A DNA stretch of 41,771 nt, taken from Streptomyces sp. A0958 (GTDB taxonomy: Bacteria > Actinomycetota > Actinomycetes > Streptomycetales > Streptomycetaceae). A program made the translations under genes and the position numbers. The notes beneath the pieces are model-generated. The model did no database searches and was not told where the DNA came from. It saw only the letters and a list, made by a program, of their open reading frames with translations. The stretch is taken from the NCBI RefSeq assembly GCF_004795035.1, contig NZ_SSBK01000047.1, forward strand, positions 1 through 41,771, read 5' to 3'. Positions 32,181 through 39,917 of this stretch are shown here, piece by piece; position 1 is the stretch's first letter, and each line of letters opens with the position of its first letter.

Positions 32181-33505
32181 GCCCCCGCGGGTGAGGCCCG
32201 GCCGGGGCGGGGACGCGGGATGTTCACGCTCCGGCCGCCGCCCGGGGGCCGCAGGCGCGCGGTGTCCTGGTCACGGTCGAGCAGCAGGACCGCGACGTCG
32301 TCGGTCAGCTCGCCGCCGTTCAGCTCCCGTACGCGGCTGACCGCCGCCTCCAGCAGGTCCTCGCCGGCCAGTCCCTCGGCCAGCTGACGGTTGACCATCG
32401 CGACCATGCCGTCCTGGCCCAGCCGCCGCGTGCCTTCGCCGACGTGGCCCTCGATCAGCCCGTCCGTGTACATCATCAGGCTCCAGGAGCCGCCCAGCTC
32501 CACCTGCCGGCGCGGCCACCGCGCCCGCGGCAGCAGGCCCAGGGCCGGCCCGCCGTCCTCGTACGGCAGCAGCTGCGCCGCCCTTCCGTGGCGGGCGATC
32601 AGCGGTGCGGGATGGCCCGCAAGGCACAGGCCCGCCCGGCGGCCGTCCGGGGCGATGTCGACCGTGCAGAGCGTCGCGAAGATCTCCTCGCTCTCCCGCT
32701 CGTGCTCCAGGACCTGCTGGAGGGTGGACAGCAGCTCGTCGCCGCAGAGCCCCGCCAGCGTCAACGCCCGCCACGCTATGCGCAGTTCCACACCGAGCGC
32801 CGCCTCGTCCGGGCCGTGGCCGCAGACGTCGCCGATCATCGCGTGGACCGTGCCGTCCGGGGTGCGGACCGTGTCGTAGAAGTCCCCGCCGAGCAGCGCC
32901 CGGCTGCGGCCCGGCCGGTAGCGGGCCGCGAAGCGCAGGTCGGAGCCTTCGAGCAGCGGGGTGGGGAGCAGTCCGCGTTCCAGCCGGGCGTTCTCCTGGG
33001 CGCGCAGCCGGGACTCGGTGAGCTGGTGCTGCGCGACGTCGGCGCGTTTGCGTTCGACGGCGTAACGGATGGCCCGGCTCAGCAGCCTGCTGTCCAGCTC
33101 ACCGCGGAAGAGGTAGTCCTGCGCGCCCACCCGGACCGCCTCGGCGGCCAGCTCGGCGTCGTCCTCCGCCGTGAGGGCGAGCACCGCGTGGCGGGGCGCG
33201 ATCCGCAGGACGTGCTTGAGCGTGGCGAGCCCGTCCTCCTCGCCCTCCGGGCCGCCGCGCGTTTCGGCGCCGGCCGGCAGCGCCAGGTCCAGCAGAATGC
33301 AGTCGACGTCGTCGGTGAGGAGCCGGCCCGCCTCGGTGAGGTTGCGGGCGGCACGGATACGGACCCGGGCACCGGCCGCGGCGGAGAGCTCCGGGGCGCT
33401 GAAGGTGCCCGCGGGGTCGTCCTCGATCACCAGGAGGGTGAGGCCGGCGCCGGAGCTGGTCTCCGCAGCGGGCGCGGAACACGGCTGCGGTACGGGTACG
33501 GGCAT
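32162..33505 (-). CDS. Receiver-domain SpoIIE-type PP2C phosphatase
   Basis: 447 residues. The receiver-like domain (about 20-150) has LLVIEDDPAG and the phospho-acceptor candidate in DCILLDLALP, but its conserved Lys is replaced by Arg (QDYLFRGELD where relatives have a Lys). A linker helix (RAIRYAVERKRADVAQHQL) joins a SpoIIE/RsbU PP2C domain (about 205-430), with metal-binding Asp residues in GGDFYD, IGDVCGHG and YTDGLIE, and TDDVAVLLL. Such fusions act in partner-switching control of sigma factors. Start ATG 33505 (MPVPVPQPC) is preferred; GGAGGGAAGGAA lies upstream. The 3' end overlaps the convergent DUF2516 gene. Confidence 0.88.
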   Translation of the reverse strand: MPVPVPQPCSAPAAETSSGAGLTLLVIEDDPAGTFSAPELSAAAGARVRIRAARNLTEAGRLLTDDVDCILLDLALPAGAETRGGPEGEEDGLATLKHVLRIAPRHAVLALTAEDDAELAAEAVRVGAQDYLFRGELDSRLLSRAIRYAVERKRADVAQHQLTESRLRAQENARLERGLLPTPLLEGSDLRFAARYRPGRSRALLGGDFYDTVRTPDGTVHAMIGDVCGHGPDEAALGVELRIAWRALTLAGLCGDELLSTLQQVLEHERESEEIFATLCTVDIAPDGRRAGLCLAGHPAPLIARHGRAAQLLPYEDGGPALGLLPRARWPRRQVELGGSWSLMMYTDGLIEGHVGEGTRRLGQDGMVAMVNRQLAEGLAGEDLLEAAVSRVRELNGGELTDDVAVLLLDRDQDTARLRPPGGGRSVNIPRPRPGRASPAGAQRPPL

Positions 33506-34177
33506 CGGTTCGGGTTTCCTTCCCTCCCCCCGAGGGCGCGGCGGAGCGACGATCGACGACCCGCCAGACGGGGACCATAGCGGTACGGGGCGCGGGAACG
33601 GAACGGCGACCCGCACGCGGCGCCCGGCCTATGCACCGCCATAAGCCGCGTCAGGTCACGGATCAGGCGCGATGGGCCGCTTCGGGGCCACTCATGACGG
33701 CATGACAATGCTCACCCCGGCCGGGGGCGGGAGGCGGAGTGGCGCTGCCCACCCCGGCCGGGGGAGGGAGGCGGAGTGGCGCTGCTCACGCCGAAGGCCA
33801 GGCGCCGGGGCCGGCGCGTACGCCGGGGCCCGCCGCCCTGTCCGCCTGTCCTGGCGCCTGGGCCCGCCGCCCTACGCGCTTGTCCGGCCACCTGGGCCCG
33901 CCCGCCCTGCCAGCCGTCCAGCCATTCAGCCGCCCGCCCGCCGCCCTGCGCGTGGCCGCCCGCAACGGTGGCGGCCAGCCGCCCCGCGCGTGGCCGCACC
34001 GCCGGGCGCCCGACGGCGGAGGCCTCGCCGCCCGGAGGCCCGTCGCCGGGCACCACGCACCGCCGCGTCCGCCCCGGGCCCGTACCGCCCGTCCGGGGCC
34101 GCCGTGCGCCAAGGACCACGTGTCCGGGGCCGCCGTGCGCCAAGGACCACGTGTCCGGGGCCGCCGTGCGCCAAGGA
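33506..34177. other. 670-bp non-coding gap rich in repeats
   Basis: No coding frame here looks protein-like on either strand; the open frames are chance products of GC-rich repeats. It holds the upstream region of the phosphatase gene, a 37-nt tandem duplication at 33713-33786 and a 31-nt triplication at 34091-34183. The stretch from 33820 is a Gly/Pro/Arg-coding-like C-rich tract on both strands. The length is unusual for Streptomyces, where gaps are usually short. Confidence 0.6.
33713..33786. repeat. 37-nt tandem duplication in the non-coding gap
   Basis: Units at 33713-33749 and 33750-33786 differ at only two positions; each begins CACCCCGGCCGGGGG and ends GCGGAGTGGCGCTG. Confidence 0.88.
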
Positions 34178-34183
34178 CTACGC
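34091..34183. repeat. 31-nt tandem repeat, three copies, running into the 3' end of the NlpC/P60 gene
   Basis: Units start at 34091, 34122 and 34153, each beginning GTCCGGGGCCGCCGTGCGCC. The third contains the stop codon of the minus-strand hydrolase gene, and a partial fourth (GTCCGGGCGG) begins at 34184 inside the coding sequence. So the gene's 3' end seeded the duplications. Confidence 0.88.
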
Positions 34184-35260
34184 GTCCGGGCGGACCACGC
34201 CGAGTATCTGCATCGAGCCCGCGCCGGCCAGCGTGACGTTGCGGCCGGGGCGCGGCGCGTGGACGATCGCGCCGTCGCCGACGTACATCCCGACGTGGGT
34301 GGCGTCACCGTGGTAGATGATCAGGTCGCCGGGGCGCATGTCCTTGATCGCGATGTGCGGGAGCAGCCGCCACTGCTCCTGCGAGGTGCGCGGGATCGGC
34401 CGGCCGGCCGCCGCCCACGCCTGGGACGTCAGCCCGGAGCAGTCGTACGACTTCGGACCCTCCGCGCCCCACTGGTACGGCTTGCCGATCTGCGCGGTCG
34501 CGAAGGCCACTGCCTTCTTGCCGCTCGCGCTGGCCTCGCGGTTGATCTCCTTCAGCGAGCCGGAGCTCAGCCAGGCGGTCTGCGCCTGGTACGCCGCCTC
34601 CTGCTCCATCTCGAGGAGCCGGGCGCGCTCCTCCTTCTCCAGCTGGGACTCCAGCTTCTTCGCCGCCGCGATCTGCGCGTTTATCTTCTTCTTGGCCTTG
34701 GCCTGCTTGACGCGACTGGCTTCGAGCTTCGTCCAGTTGGTGCTGGCGTCCTTGGTGTACGTCTCCAAGTCGTTCTGGGTCCTGGTCAGTTCTCCCAGGA
34801 GCCCCTTGGTGGCCTGCTGGCCCTGGCGGGCGCGGCTCACCCCGTCCAGGAAGAGCTGCGGGTCGCCGCTGAGCATGAGCCGCGCGCCGGGCGGCAGTCC
34901 GGCGTTGCGGTACTGCTCGCGGGCCTCGGCGCCGGCCCGGCTCTTGAGGTCGGCGATCTTCGCCTGGCCCTCGACTATCGCCTGCGCCAGCTCGACCAGC
35001 TCGCCCGACTGCTTCTTGGCCTTCTCCTCGGCGAGGTTGTACGCGTCCGTGGCGGCACCGGCCTTGAGGTACAGCGCGTCGATCTCCTCGCGCACCTCTT
35101 CGAGGCTCTTCTTCCCGGGCTCCGCCGGCGCCTCGGAAGGGGCGGACGGCGAGGTCGGCACGGGCGGTGTCGGTGCGGCGAACGCCTGGACCGGCGAGGC
35201 GAGGACCGCCAGCGCGCAGACCAGAGTGAGCGCAGCGGCGGCACTGTGACGTCGGTACAC
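34178..35260 (-). CDS. Secreted NlpC/P60 peptidoglycan endopeptidase with coiled coil
   Basis: 360 residues, GTG start directly after GGAGGGGGAGCTC (MYRRHSAAAALTLVCALAVL is a signal peptide to about residue 28). A long coiled coil (about 50-220: EEVREEIDALYLKAGAATDA to ARLLEMEQEAAY) precedes the NlpC/P60 domain (about 245-360), with catalytic Cys in SYDCSGLTSQAWAAAG and His in THVGMYVGDG. The third catalytic residue is the His of AIVHAPRPG. Expected role: hydrolysis of peptide cross-links in the wall. The longer frame from 35524 includes the GC-rich gap and is rejected. Confidence 0.92.
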   Translation of the reverse strand: MYRRHSAAAALTLVCALAVLASPVQAFAAPTPPVPTSPSAPSEAPAEPGKKSLEEVREEIDALYLKAGAATDAYNLAEEKAKKQSGELVELAQAIVEGQAKIADLKSRAGAEAREQYRNAGLPPGARLMLSGDPQLFLDGVSRARQGQQATKGLLGELTRTQNDLETYTKDASTNWTKLEASRVKQAKAKKKINAQIAAAKKLESQLEKEERARLLEMEQEAAYQAQTAWLSSGSLKEINREASASGKKAVAFATAQIGKPYQWGAEGPKSYDCSGLTSQAWAAAGRPIPRTSQEQWRLLPHIAIKDMRPGDLIIYHGDATHVGMYVGDGAIVHAPRPGRNVTLAGAGSMQILGVVRPDA

Positions 35261-35642
35261 GAGCTCCCCCTCCGAGCGGTTCCCAACTATCTGATTTACC
35301 GTCAGTAACATGTAGCGTCGACGAGATCGTGTCATGCCGTGCGGAAAAGCAACAGAGGCAGACACACCCCGACCTATGGACATCGCTCCGCTACTCCGTC
35401 GCTCCCCGCCACCCCCGCGCTCGCGATGTCCCCGCGCCCACGCTCGCGATGTCCCACTCACTCCGACGAACGATCCCGGGCCGGCGTTCCCACCGCAGGG
35501 GTGAATCCCGGCGCCGCGCGACACTCGCGCCCGCGCCGCGACCCCCGGCGCCGCGCAACACGCGCACCCGCGCCCCGCGCCGCCCCCCGGCGCCGCGTAA
35601 CGCCCCGTCCGCGCCGCAAACCTCGGCCTCGACCGCGGCGCC
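35261..35642. other. 380-bp gap upstream of the NlpC/P60 gene
   Basis: No convincing gene. 35261-35330 is AT-richer and probably contains the hydrolase promoter, including the near-palindrome TTACCGTCAGTAA (35295-35307). 35390-35640 is a Cys/Pro/Arg-coding-like C-rich tract with repeated CGCTCGCGATGTCCC and CCCCGGCGCCGCG units. I looked for the ydaO/c-di-AMP riboswitch core, which sits before several Streptomyces wall hydrolases, and did not find it. Confidence 0.5.
35295..35307. promoter_or_regulatory. TTAC-N5-GTAA palindrome upstream of the NlpC/P60 gene
   Basis: TTACCGTCAGTAA lies 35 nt before the GTG start, in an AT-richer stretch. The GTTAC/GTAA half-sites resemble sites of OmpR-type regulators such as MtrA, which controls wall hydrolase genes in actinobacteria. 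Position and symmetry only; the regulator is a guess. Confidence 0.25.
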
Positions 35643-36422
35643 TCACAGCCCTCCTGGCTCCAGCGCGCCCCACTCCACCGTCACTTCGCCCTGGCGCCAC
35701 CGGCGTACGCCGTCCGTCAGCGGCCAGGTGCCCGACAGTGCCCGTACGGCCGTGATCCAGCGCTGCCGGGCCCCCAGGGAGGCGTACGGGGCCGCGGCCG
35801 CCCACGCCCGGTCGAAGTCGCGCAGGAACGCGTGCACCCGCTCACCCGGCACGTTGCGGTGGATCAGCGCCTTCGGCAGGCGCTCGGCGAGATCGGACGG
35901 CCGGTCGAGCGAGCCGAGCCGGGTCGCGAAGGTCACCGTGCGCGGCCCTTCCGGACCCAGCGCCACCCACACGTGCCGGCGCCCGATCTCGTCGCAGGTG
36001 CCCTCCACCAGCAGCCCGCCCGGCGCGAGCCGGTCGCACAGCCGCTGCCAGACGGCGGCCACCTCGCCCTCGTCGTACTGGCGCAGCACATTCGCCGCCC
36101 GGATCAGCACGGGCCGCTCCGGCAGCGGGATCTCGAAGCCGCCGTGCCGGAAGGTGAGGCCCGCGCGCGCGTACGGCTGGGCGGCGTCGACCCGCTCCGG
36201 GGAGATCTCGATACCGACCACCTGGGTGCGGGGCTCGGCGGTGCGCAGGCGCTCCAGCAGCTCGACGGCGGTCCAGGGCGCGGCCCCGTAACCGAGGTCG
36301 ACCGCGACGGGGGTGCCGGCGCGGCGCAGGGCGGGGCCGTGCGTGGCGGCGATCCAGCGGTCCATGCGGCGCAGCCGGTTCGGGTTGGTGGTCCCGCGGG
36401 TGGCGGTGCCGATCGGGCGCAT
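35643..36422 (-). CDS. Class I SAM-dependent methyltransferase
   Basis: 259 residues, MRPIGTATRGTTNPNRLRRM at the start. Motif I is AVDLGYGAAPWTAVELLER and the acidic end of beta-2 is VVGIEISPERVDAAQPYA. A middle element is VLIRAANVLRQYDEGEVAAVW and the post-I block is RLAPGGLLVEGTCDE. The substrate is unknown; the gene always precedes mshA in streptomycetes I recall. I start at ATG 36422. A C-rich gap separates it from the divergent mshA. Confidence 0.88.
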   Translation of the reverse strand: MRPIGTATRGTTNPNRLRRMDRWIAATHGPALRRAGTPVAVDLGYGAAPWTAVELLERLRTAEPRTQVVGIEISPERVDAAQPYARAGLTFRHGGFEIPLPERPVLIRAANVLRQYDEGEVAAVWQRLCDRLAPGGLLVEGTCDEIGRRHVWVALGPEGPRTVTFATRLGSLDRPSDLAERLPKALIHRNVPGERVHAFLRDFDRAWAAAAPYASLGARQRWITAVRALSGTWPLTDGVRRWRQGEVTVEWGALEPGGL

Positions 36423-36598
36423 GACACAGAGCGTAACGATCCGCACGATCCGCGCGGATGCGGGTTGCCGGCGGGCGGGGGACCATCATGGCGACGCGCC
36501 GCAGCACCACCGCCGACGTGCCGCAGCACCGCCCCGACCCACCGCAGCACTGCCGCCGACGCGCCGCAGCACCCCCCCCCGTAATGATTTGGTAAAGC
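36423..36598. other. Short C-rich repeat gap upstream of mshA
   Basis: Contains four copies of CCGCAGCAC (within 36498-36572) in a low-complexity tract, then an AT-richer stretch GTAATGATTTGGTAAAGCGG that resembles a promoter region. No gene. Confidence 0.5.
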
Positions 36599-36625
36599 GG
36601 AAATGAAAGGAGGGATTCCGCTGTT
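36599..36625 (+). promoter_or_regulatory. Candidate sigma-R promoter of mshA
   Basis: GGAAA, a 19-nt spacer, then GTT. The sigma-R consensus in Streptomyces is GGAAT-N18-19-GTT. Only the last base of the -35 differs. MshA makes the thiol whose loss activates sigma-R, so a sigma-R-dependent promoter would close a homeostatic loop; mshA has been described as linked to this regulon. Start of mshA is 87 nt downstream. Confidence 0.45.
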
Positions 36626-36711
36626 CCCCACCTTCGAAGGGACCGTGCGCCCCTTCGGTGCCATGCCGTGAACCATGCCGGCACCAGGGCCCAGCGAGGA
36701 GGACGGACGAC

Positions 36712-38076
36712 GTGAGCCAGTACGTCTCTCGGCTCGGCAGCAGCCGTGGCACACCGCGTCGCAGGTTCCCCGCAGGCCTCACCGGCTCCTTCTCCGGCGG
36801 CCACCGCAGACCGCGCCGCATCGCGATGCTCTCCGTGCACACCTCCCCCCTGCATCAGCCGGGGACGGGCGACGCCGGCGGCATGAACGTGTACATCGTG
36901 GAGCTGGCCAAGCGGCTGGCCGCGATCAACATCGAGGTCGAGATCTTCACCCGCTCCACCACCGGCGGGCTGCCCGAGGCCGTCGAGATGGCGCCCGGCG
37001 TCCTGGTCCGGCACGTCGACGCGGGCCCGTACGAGGGTCTGGCCAAGGAGGAGCTGCCCGCCCAGCTCTGCGCCTTCACGCACGGCGTGATGCAGGCGTG
37101 GGCCGGCCAGCGCCCCGGCTACTACGACCTGGTGCACTCCCACTACTGGCTCTCCGGCCACGTCGGCTGGCTCGCCGCCCAGCGCTGGGGCGTCCCCCTC
37201 GTCCACGCCATGCACACCATGGCCAAGGTCAAGAACGCGGCGCTCGCCGAGGGCGACACCCCCGAACCCGCCGCCCGGGTCATCGGCGAGACCCAGATCG
37301 TCGACGCGGCCGACCGGCTGATCGCGAACACCGCCGAGGAGGCCGACGAACTCGTCCGCTTCTACGACGCCGCCCCGCACGCCGTCGCCGTCGTCCACCC
37401 CGGCGTCAACCTGGACCGCTTCCGCCCCGCCGACGGCCGCGCCGCCGCCCGCGCCCGGCTGGGCCTGCCCCAGGACGCCCTGATCCCGCTCTTCGCGGGC
37501 CGCATCCAGCCGCTGAAGGCCCCCGACGTGCTGCTGCGCGCGGTCGCCGTGCTGCTGGACCGCGACCCCTCGCTGCGCTCCCGGATCGTGGTGCCCGTCG
37601 TCGGCGGCCCCAGCGGCAGCGGGCTCGCCAAGCCGGAAGGGCTGCAGAAGCTCGCGGCCCGGCTCGGCATCGCGGATGTCGTACGGTTCCACCCGCCGGT
37701 CGGGCAGGACCAGCTGGCCGACTGGTTCCGGGCCGCGTCCGTGCTGGTCATGCCCTCGCACAGCGAGTCCTTCGGCCTGGTCGCCATCGAGGCCCAGGCG
37801 GCCGGCACCCCGGTCGTCGCGGCGGCCGTGGGCGGCCTCCCGGTGGCCGTGCGCGACGGGGTCAGCGGCTTCCTGATACCCGGGCACGAGCCGGTGGCGT
37901 ACGCGCAGGCGCTGGAACGGTTCGCCGGGGCGCCGGAGATGGTCGCCCGCATGGGCGGAGCGGCGGCGGAACACGCGCAGCGGTTCGGCTGGGACACGGC
38001 CGCGGCGGCGACGGCCGAGGTGTACACGGCGGCGGTGCAGGAACACCGCAGGCGGGCACGGACCCGCCACACATAG
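36712..38076 (+). CDS. mshA: D-inositol-3-phosphate glycosyltransferase MshA (mycothiol biosynthesis, step 1)
   Basis: 454 residues, GT4 family, joining UDP-GlcNAc to 1L-myo-inositol-1-phosphate. The family's blocks are clear: AMLSVHTSPLHQPGTGDAGG at the N-terminal substrate site, MNVYIVELAKRLAAINIEVE, and the C-terminal nucleotide-sugar site with SHSESFGLVAIEAQAAGTPV (the E-x7-E motif). GAGGAGGACGGACGAC precedes the GTG start (MSQYVSRLGSS). The 3' end is 50 nt from the ybjN-like gene. An AT-rich upstream region holds a sigma-R-like promoter. Confidence 0.96.
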   Translation: MSQYVSRLGSSRGTPRRRFPAGLTGSFSGGHRRPRRIAMLSVHTSPLHQPGTGDAGGMNVYIVELAKRLAAINIEVEIFTRSTTGGLPEAVEMAPGVLVRHVDAGPYEGLAKEELPAQLCAFTHGVMQAWAGQRPGYYDLVHSHYWLSGHVGWLAAQRWGVPLVHAMHTMAKVKNAALAEGDTPEPAARVIGETQIVDAADRLIANTAEEADELVRFYDAAPHAVAVVHPGVNLDRFRPADGRAAARARLGLPQDALIPLFAGRIQPLKAPDVLLRAVAVLLDRDPSLRSRIVVPVVGGPSGSGLAKPEGLQKLAARLGIADVVRFHPPVGQDQLADWFRAASVLVMPSHSESFGLVAIEAQAAGTPVVAAAVGGLPVAVRDGVSGFLIPGHEPVAYAQALERFAGAPEMVARMGGAAAEHAQRFGWDTAAAATAEVYTAAVQEHRRRARTRHT

Positions 38077-38126
38077 GGGCGCCGCCCCCGCCTCCGTGCT
38101 CCCGGCACCTGACGTACGCTCGAAAC

Positions 38127-38708
38127 ATGGCTGACGCACCCGAGGAAGCACCGAACAGCGAGGTCACGCAGGCCGCACAGGCCGCACCCGCCACCCAGGT
38201 CACCCCGGCCCCGGAGGCCCCCCGGGCCGCCCAGATCCTCGAAGCGACCTTCGCGGACGCCGGGCTCGACTGGGAGAGCCCCGCACCCGGCAGTTACGTC
38301 GTCCAGCTCCCCGGCACCCGCAAGCTCGCGACCACCTGCTCACTCATCGTCGGCGCCCACAGCCTCTCCCTCAACGCGTTCGTCATTCGGCACCCCGACG
38401 AGAACCACGCAGCGGTGCACCGCTGGCTGCTGGAGCACAACCTGCGCCTGTTCGGCGTGAGTTACGCGATCGATCCGCTCGGGGACATCTACCTCGCCGG
38501 CAAGCTGCCGCTCTCCGTGGTGACGCCCGAGGAACTGGACCGGCTGCTCGGCTCGGTCCTCGAAGCGGCCGACGGCGCCTTCAACTCCCTGCTGGAGATC
38601 GGCTTCGCGACCGCGATCCGCAAGGAGTACGCCTGGCGGGTGTCGCGCGGCGAGTCCACCCGCAACCTGGACGCCTTCGCCCACCTCACCCAGCGCCCGG
38701 CCCGCTGA
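38127..38708 (+). CDS. YbjN-family protein downstream of mshA
   Basis: 193 residues. An Ala/Pro/Thr-rich start (1-35) leads to the YbjN/secretion-chaperone-like fold with LIVGAHSLSLNAFVIRHPDE and NLRLFGVSYAIDPLGDIYLA. Molecular function unknown; the family is conserved beside mshA in actinobacteria. ATG 38127 (MADAPEEAPNSEVTQ). The gene end is 6 nt from the convergent kinase-like gene. Confidence 0.88.
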   Translation: MADAPEEAPNSEVTQAAQAAPATQVTPAPEAPRAAQILEATFADAGLDWESPAPGSYVVQLPGTRKLATTCSLIVGAHSLSLNAFVIRHPDENHAAVHRWLLEHNLRLFGVSYAIDPLGDIYLAGKLPLSVVTPEELDRLLGSVLEAADGAFNSLLEIGFATAIRKEYAWRVSRGESTRNLDAFAHLTQRPAR

Positions 38709-38714
38709 CCCCGG

Positions 38715-39722
38715 TCACCCCCGCGCCGCCGCCACCTCATCCAGGGCGGCTTCCAGCCGGGGCACGACCTCGTTCCAGGTCCACTCCAACTGCTCGCCGG
38801 ACGAGCCGCGCGGCACCGTCTCCACCAGCATGATCAGATACAGGTACGCCCGGTAGAGCGCGAGCCGCAGCCGCAGCGAACCGTCGAACTCCACCGGCCC
38901 GCCTGGCGCCGAAGCCCCGTAACCGGCAAGGAAGTCCTCGTCGTCCGCGATGTCGCCGAAAAGGGCGAGCGACACGAAGTCGGCGGCCGGGTCGCCCCAG
39001 AACATCCGCTCCCCGTCGATGATCCCGCCGACCCGCCGTGCGCCCGGCTCGCCGGTGACCAGGATGTTGCCCTGCCACAGATCGAAGTGGACGAGCGCGG
39101 GCCGGGTGACGTCGTCCAGGACGTACGAGGCGGAGCCGAGCAGCCCGTCGATGTCCGCCGCCGGGCAGGGCAGCCGCGCCGCATACCGCCGCGCGTCGGC
39201 CAGCACCGCGTCCGTCATCGAGGTGAACGCCTGCCGCCAGGTGGGCGCGAGCGGGCCGAGCGCCCCGGAGGGGTAGCCGAACCCGCCCGGTGCGGGCAGA
39301 CCGTGCAACCGGCCCACGATCCGGCCGAGTTCGGTACGCAGCCGCGCCTCCTCACCGTCGGCCATGGCCCCGGTCAACTCGTGCCAGGGCTGCCCGGGGC
39401 GCGCGGACATGACCACGTACGCCCCCGTGGCAGCGGCCCGGTCGAGCTCCTTGCCCACCACGTGGGGCACGGCGGTCTCCTCGGCGACCCCGGAGGCCGC
39501 GGAGTAGAACGTGACCTCGTTGACCAGCAGGTCGCGCTCGTACGCCAGGCAGTCGCCTGCGGCGGGCGGCGGGATCTTCACGACCCACTCCCGCCCGTCG
39601 TCCAGCGCCACGCGGGTGACGGCGTTGTACGTGCCCCCGGTGAGCGGCACGCACGAGGCGACCAGCTCAGGCGGTATGCCCGACGAGCTGAGCACAGCGG
39701 AGAGAACGGAATCGATCGGCAC
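38715..39722 (-). CDS. Aminoglycoside-phosphotransferase-fold kinase (APH/fructosamine-kinase type)
   Basis: 335 residues from GTG 39722 (MPIDSVLSAVLSSSG), 6 nt after GAGGGAG; TTG 39728 is the alternative. The kinase blocks are WVVKIPPPA (ATP-site Lys), ALVHFDLWQGNILV (catalytic HxDxxxxN, here His-Phe-Asp) and GIIDGERMFWGDPAADF (metal Asp). These proteins phosphorylate small molecules such as aminoglycosides, fructosamines or macrolides; the substrate here is unknown and resistance should not be assumed. Divergent from a lipoprotein gene across a GGTTTGTCAAACC palindrome. Confidence 0.87.
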   Translation of the reverse strand: MPIDSVLSAVLSSSGIPPELVASCVPLTGGTYNAVTRVALDDGREWVVKIPPPAAGDCLAYERDLLVNEVTFYSAASGVAEETAVPHVVGKELDRAAATGAYVVMSARPGQPWHELTGAMADGEEARLRTELGRIVGRLHGLPAPGGFGYPSGALGPLAPTWRQAFTSMTDAVLADARRYAARLPCPAADIDGLLGSASYVLDDVTRPALVHFDLWQGNILVTGEPGARRVGGIIDGERMFWGDPAADFVSLALFGDIADDEDFLAGYGASAPGGPVEFDGSLRLRLALYRAYLYLIMLVETVPRGSSGEQLEWTWNEVVPRLEAALDEVAAARG

Positions 39723-39796
39723 GGCCAACTCCCTCTGAGCGGTGTGAGCGAAGTGATCACAACGTCGTCACGATCACGTGCGATGCCCACAGTAAA

Positions 39797-39809
39797 GGTT
39801 TGTCAAACC
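39797..39809. promoter_or_regulatory. GGTTT-GTC-AAACC palindrome in the divergent promoter region
   Basis: Perfect 13-bp symmetry, AT-rich, between the kinase-like and lipoprotein genes (119 nt before the lipoprotein ATG, 75 nt from the kinase start). A site for an unknown repressor or activator. Confidence 0.4.
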
Positions 39810-39917
39810 ACAGTGTCCTCATAGAGTTGGATCACCCCACGACCTCCTACCGGCCGCGCCGAACCCGGCGTGGTTGTTTTCGTGCGGGCGAAACACCTTG
39901 AGACAGAAGGACGGGCC

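Noticed and set aside
35261..35642. ydaO (c-di-AMP) riboswitch before the NlpC/P60 gene
   Set aside because: I searched for the conserved core that precedes several Streptomyces wall hydrolases and saw none; the region is mostly C-rich repeats.
36603..36671. 22-codon upstream frame before mshA
   Set aside because: Good ribosome site is absent, there is no leader-like composition, and it overlaps the promoter candidate.
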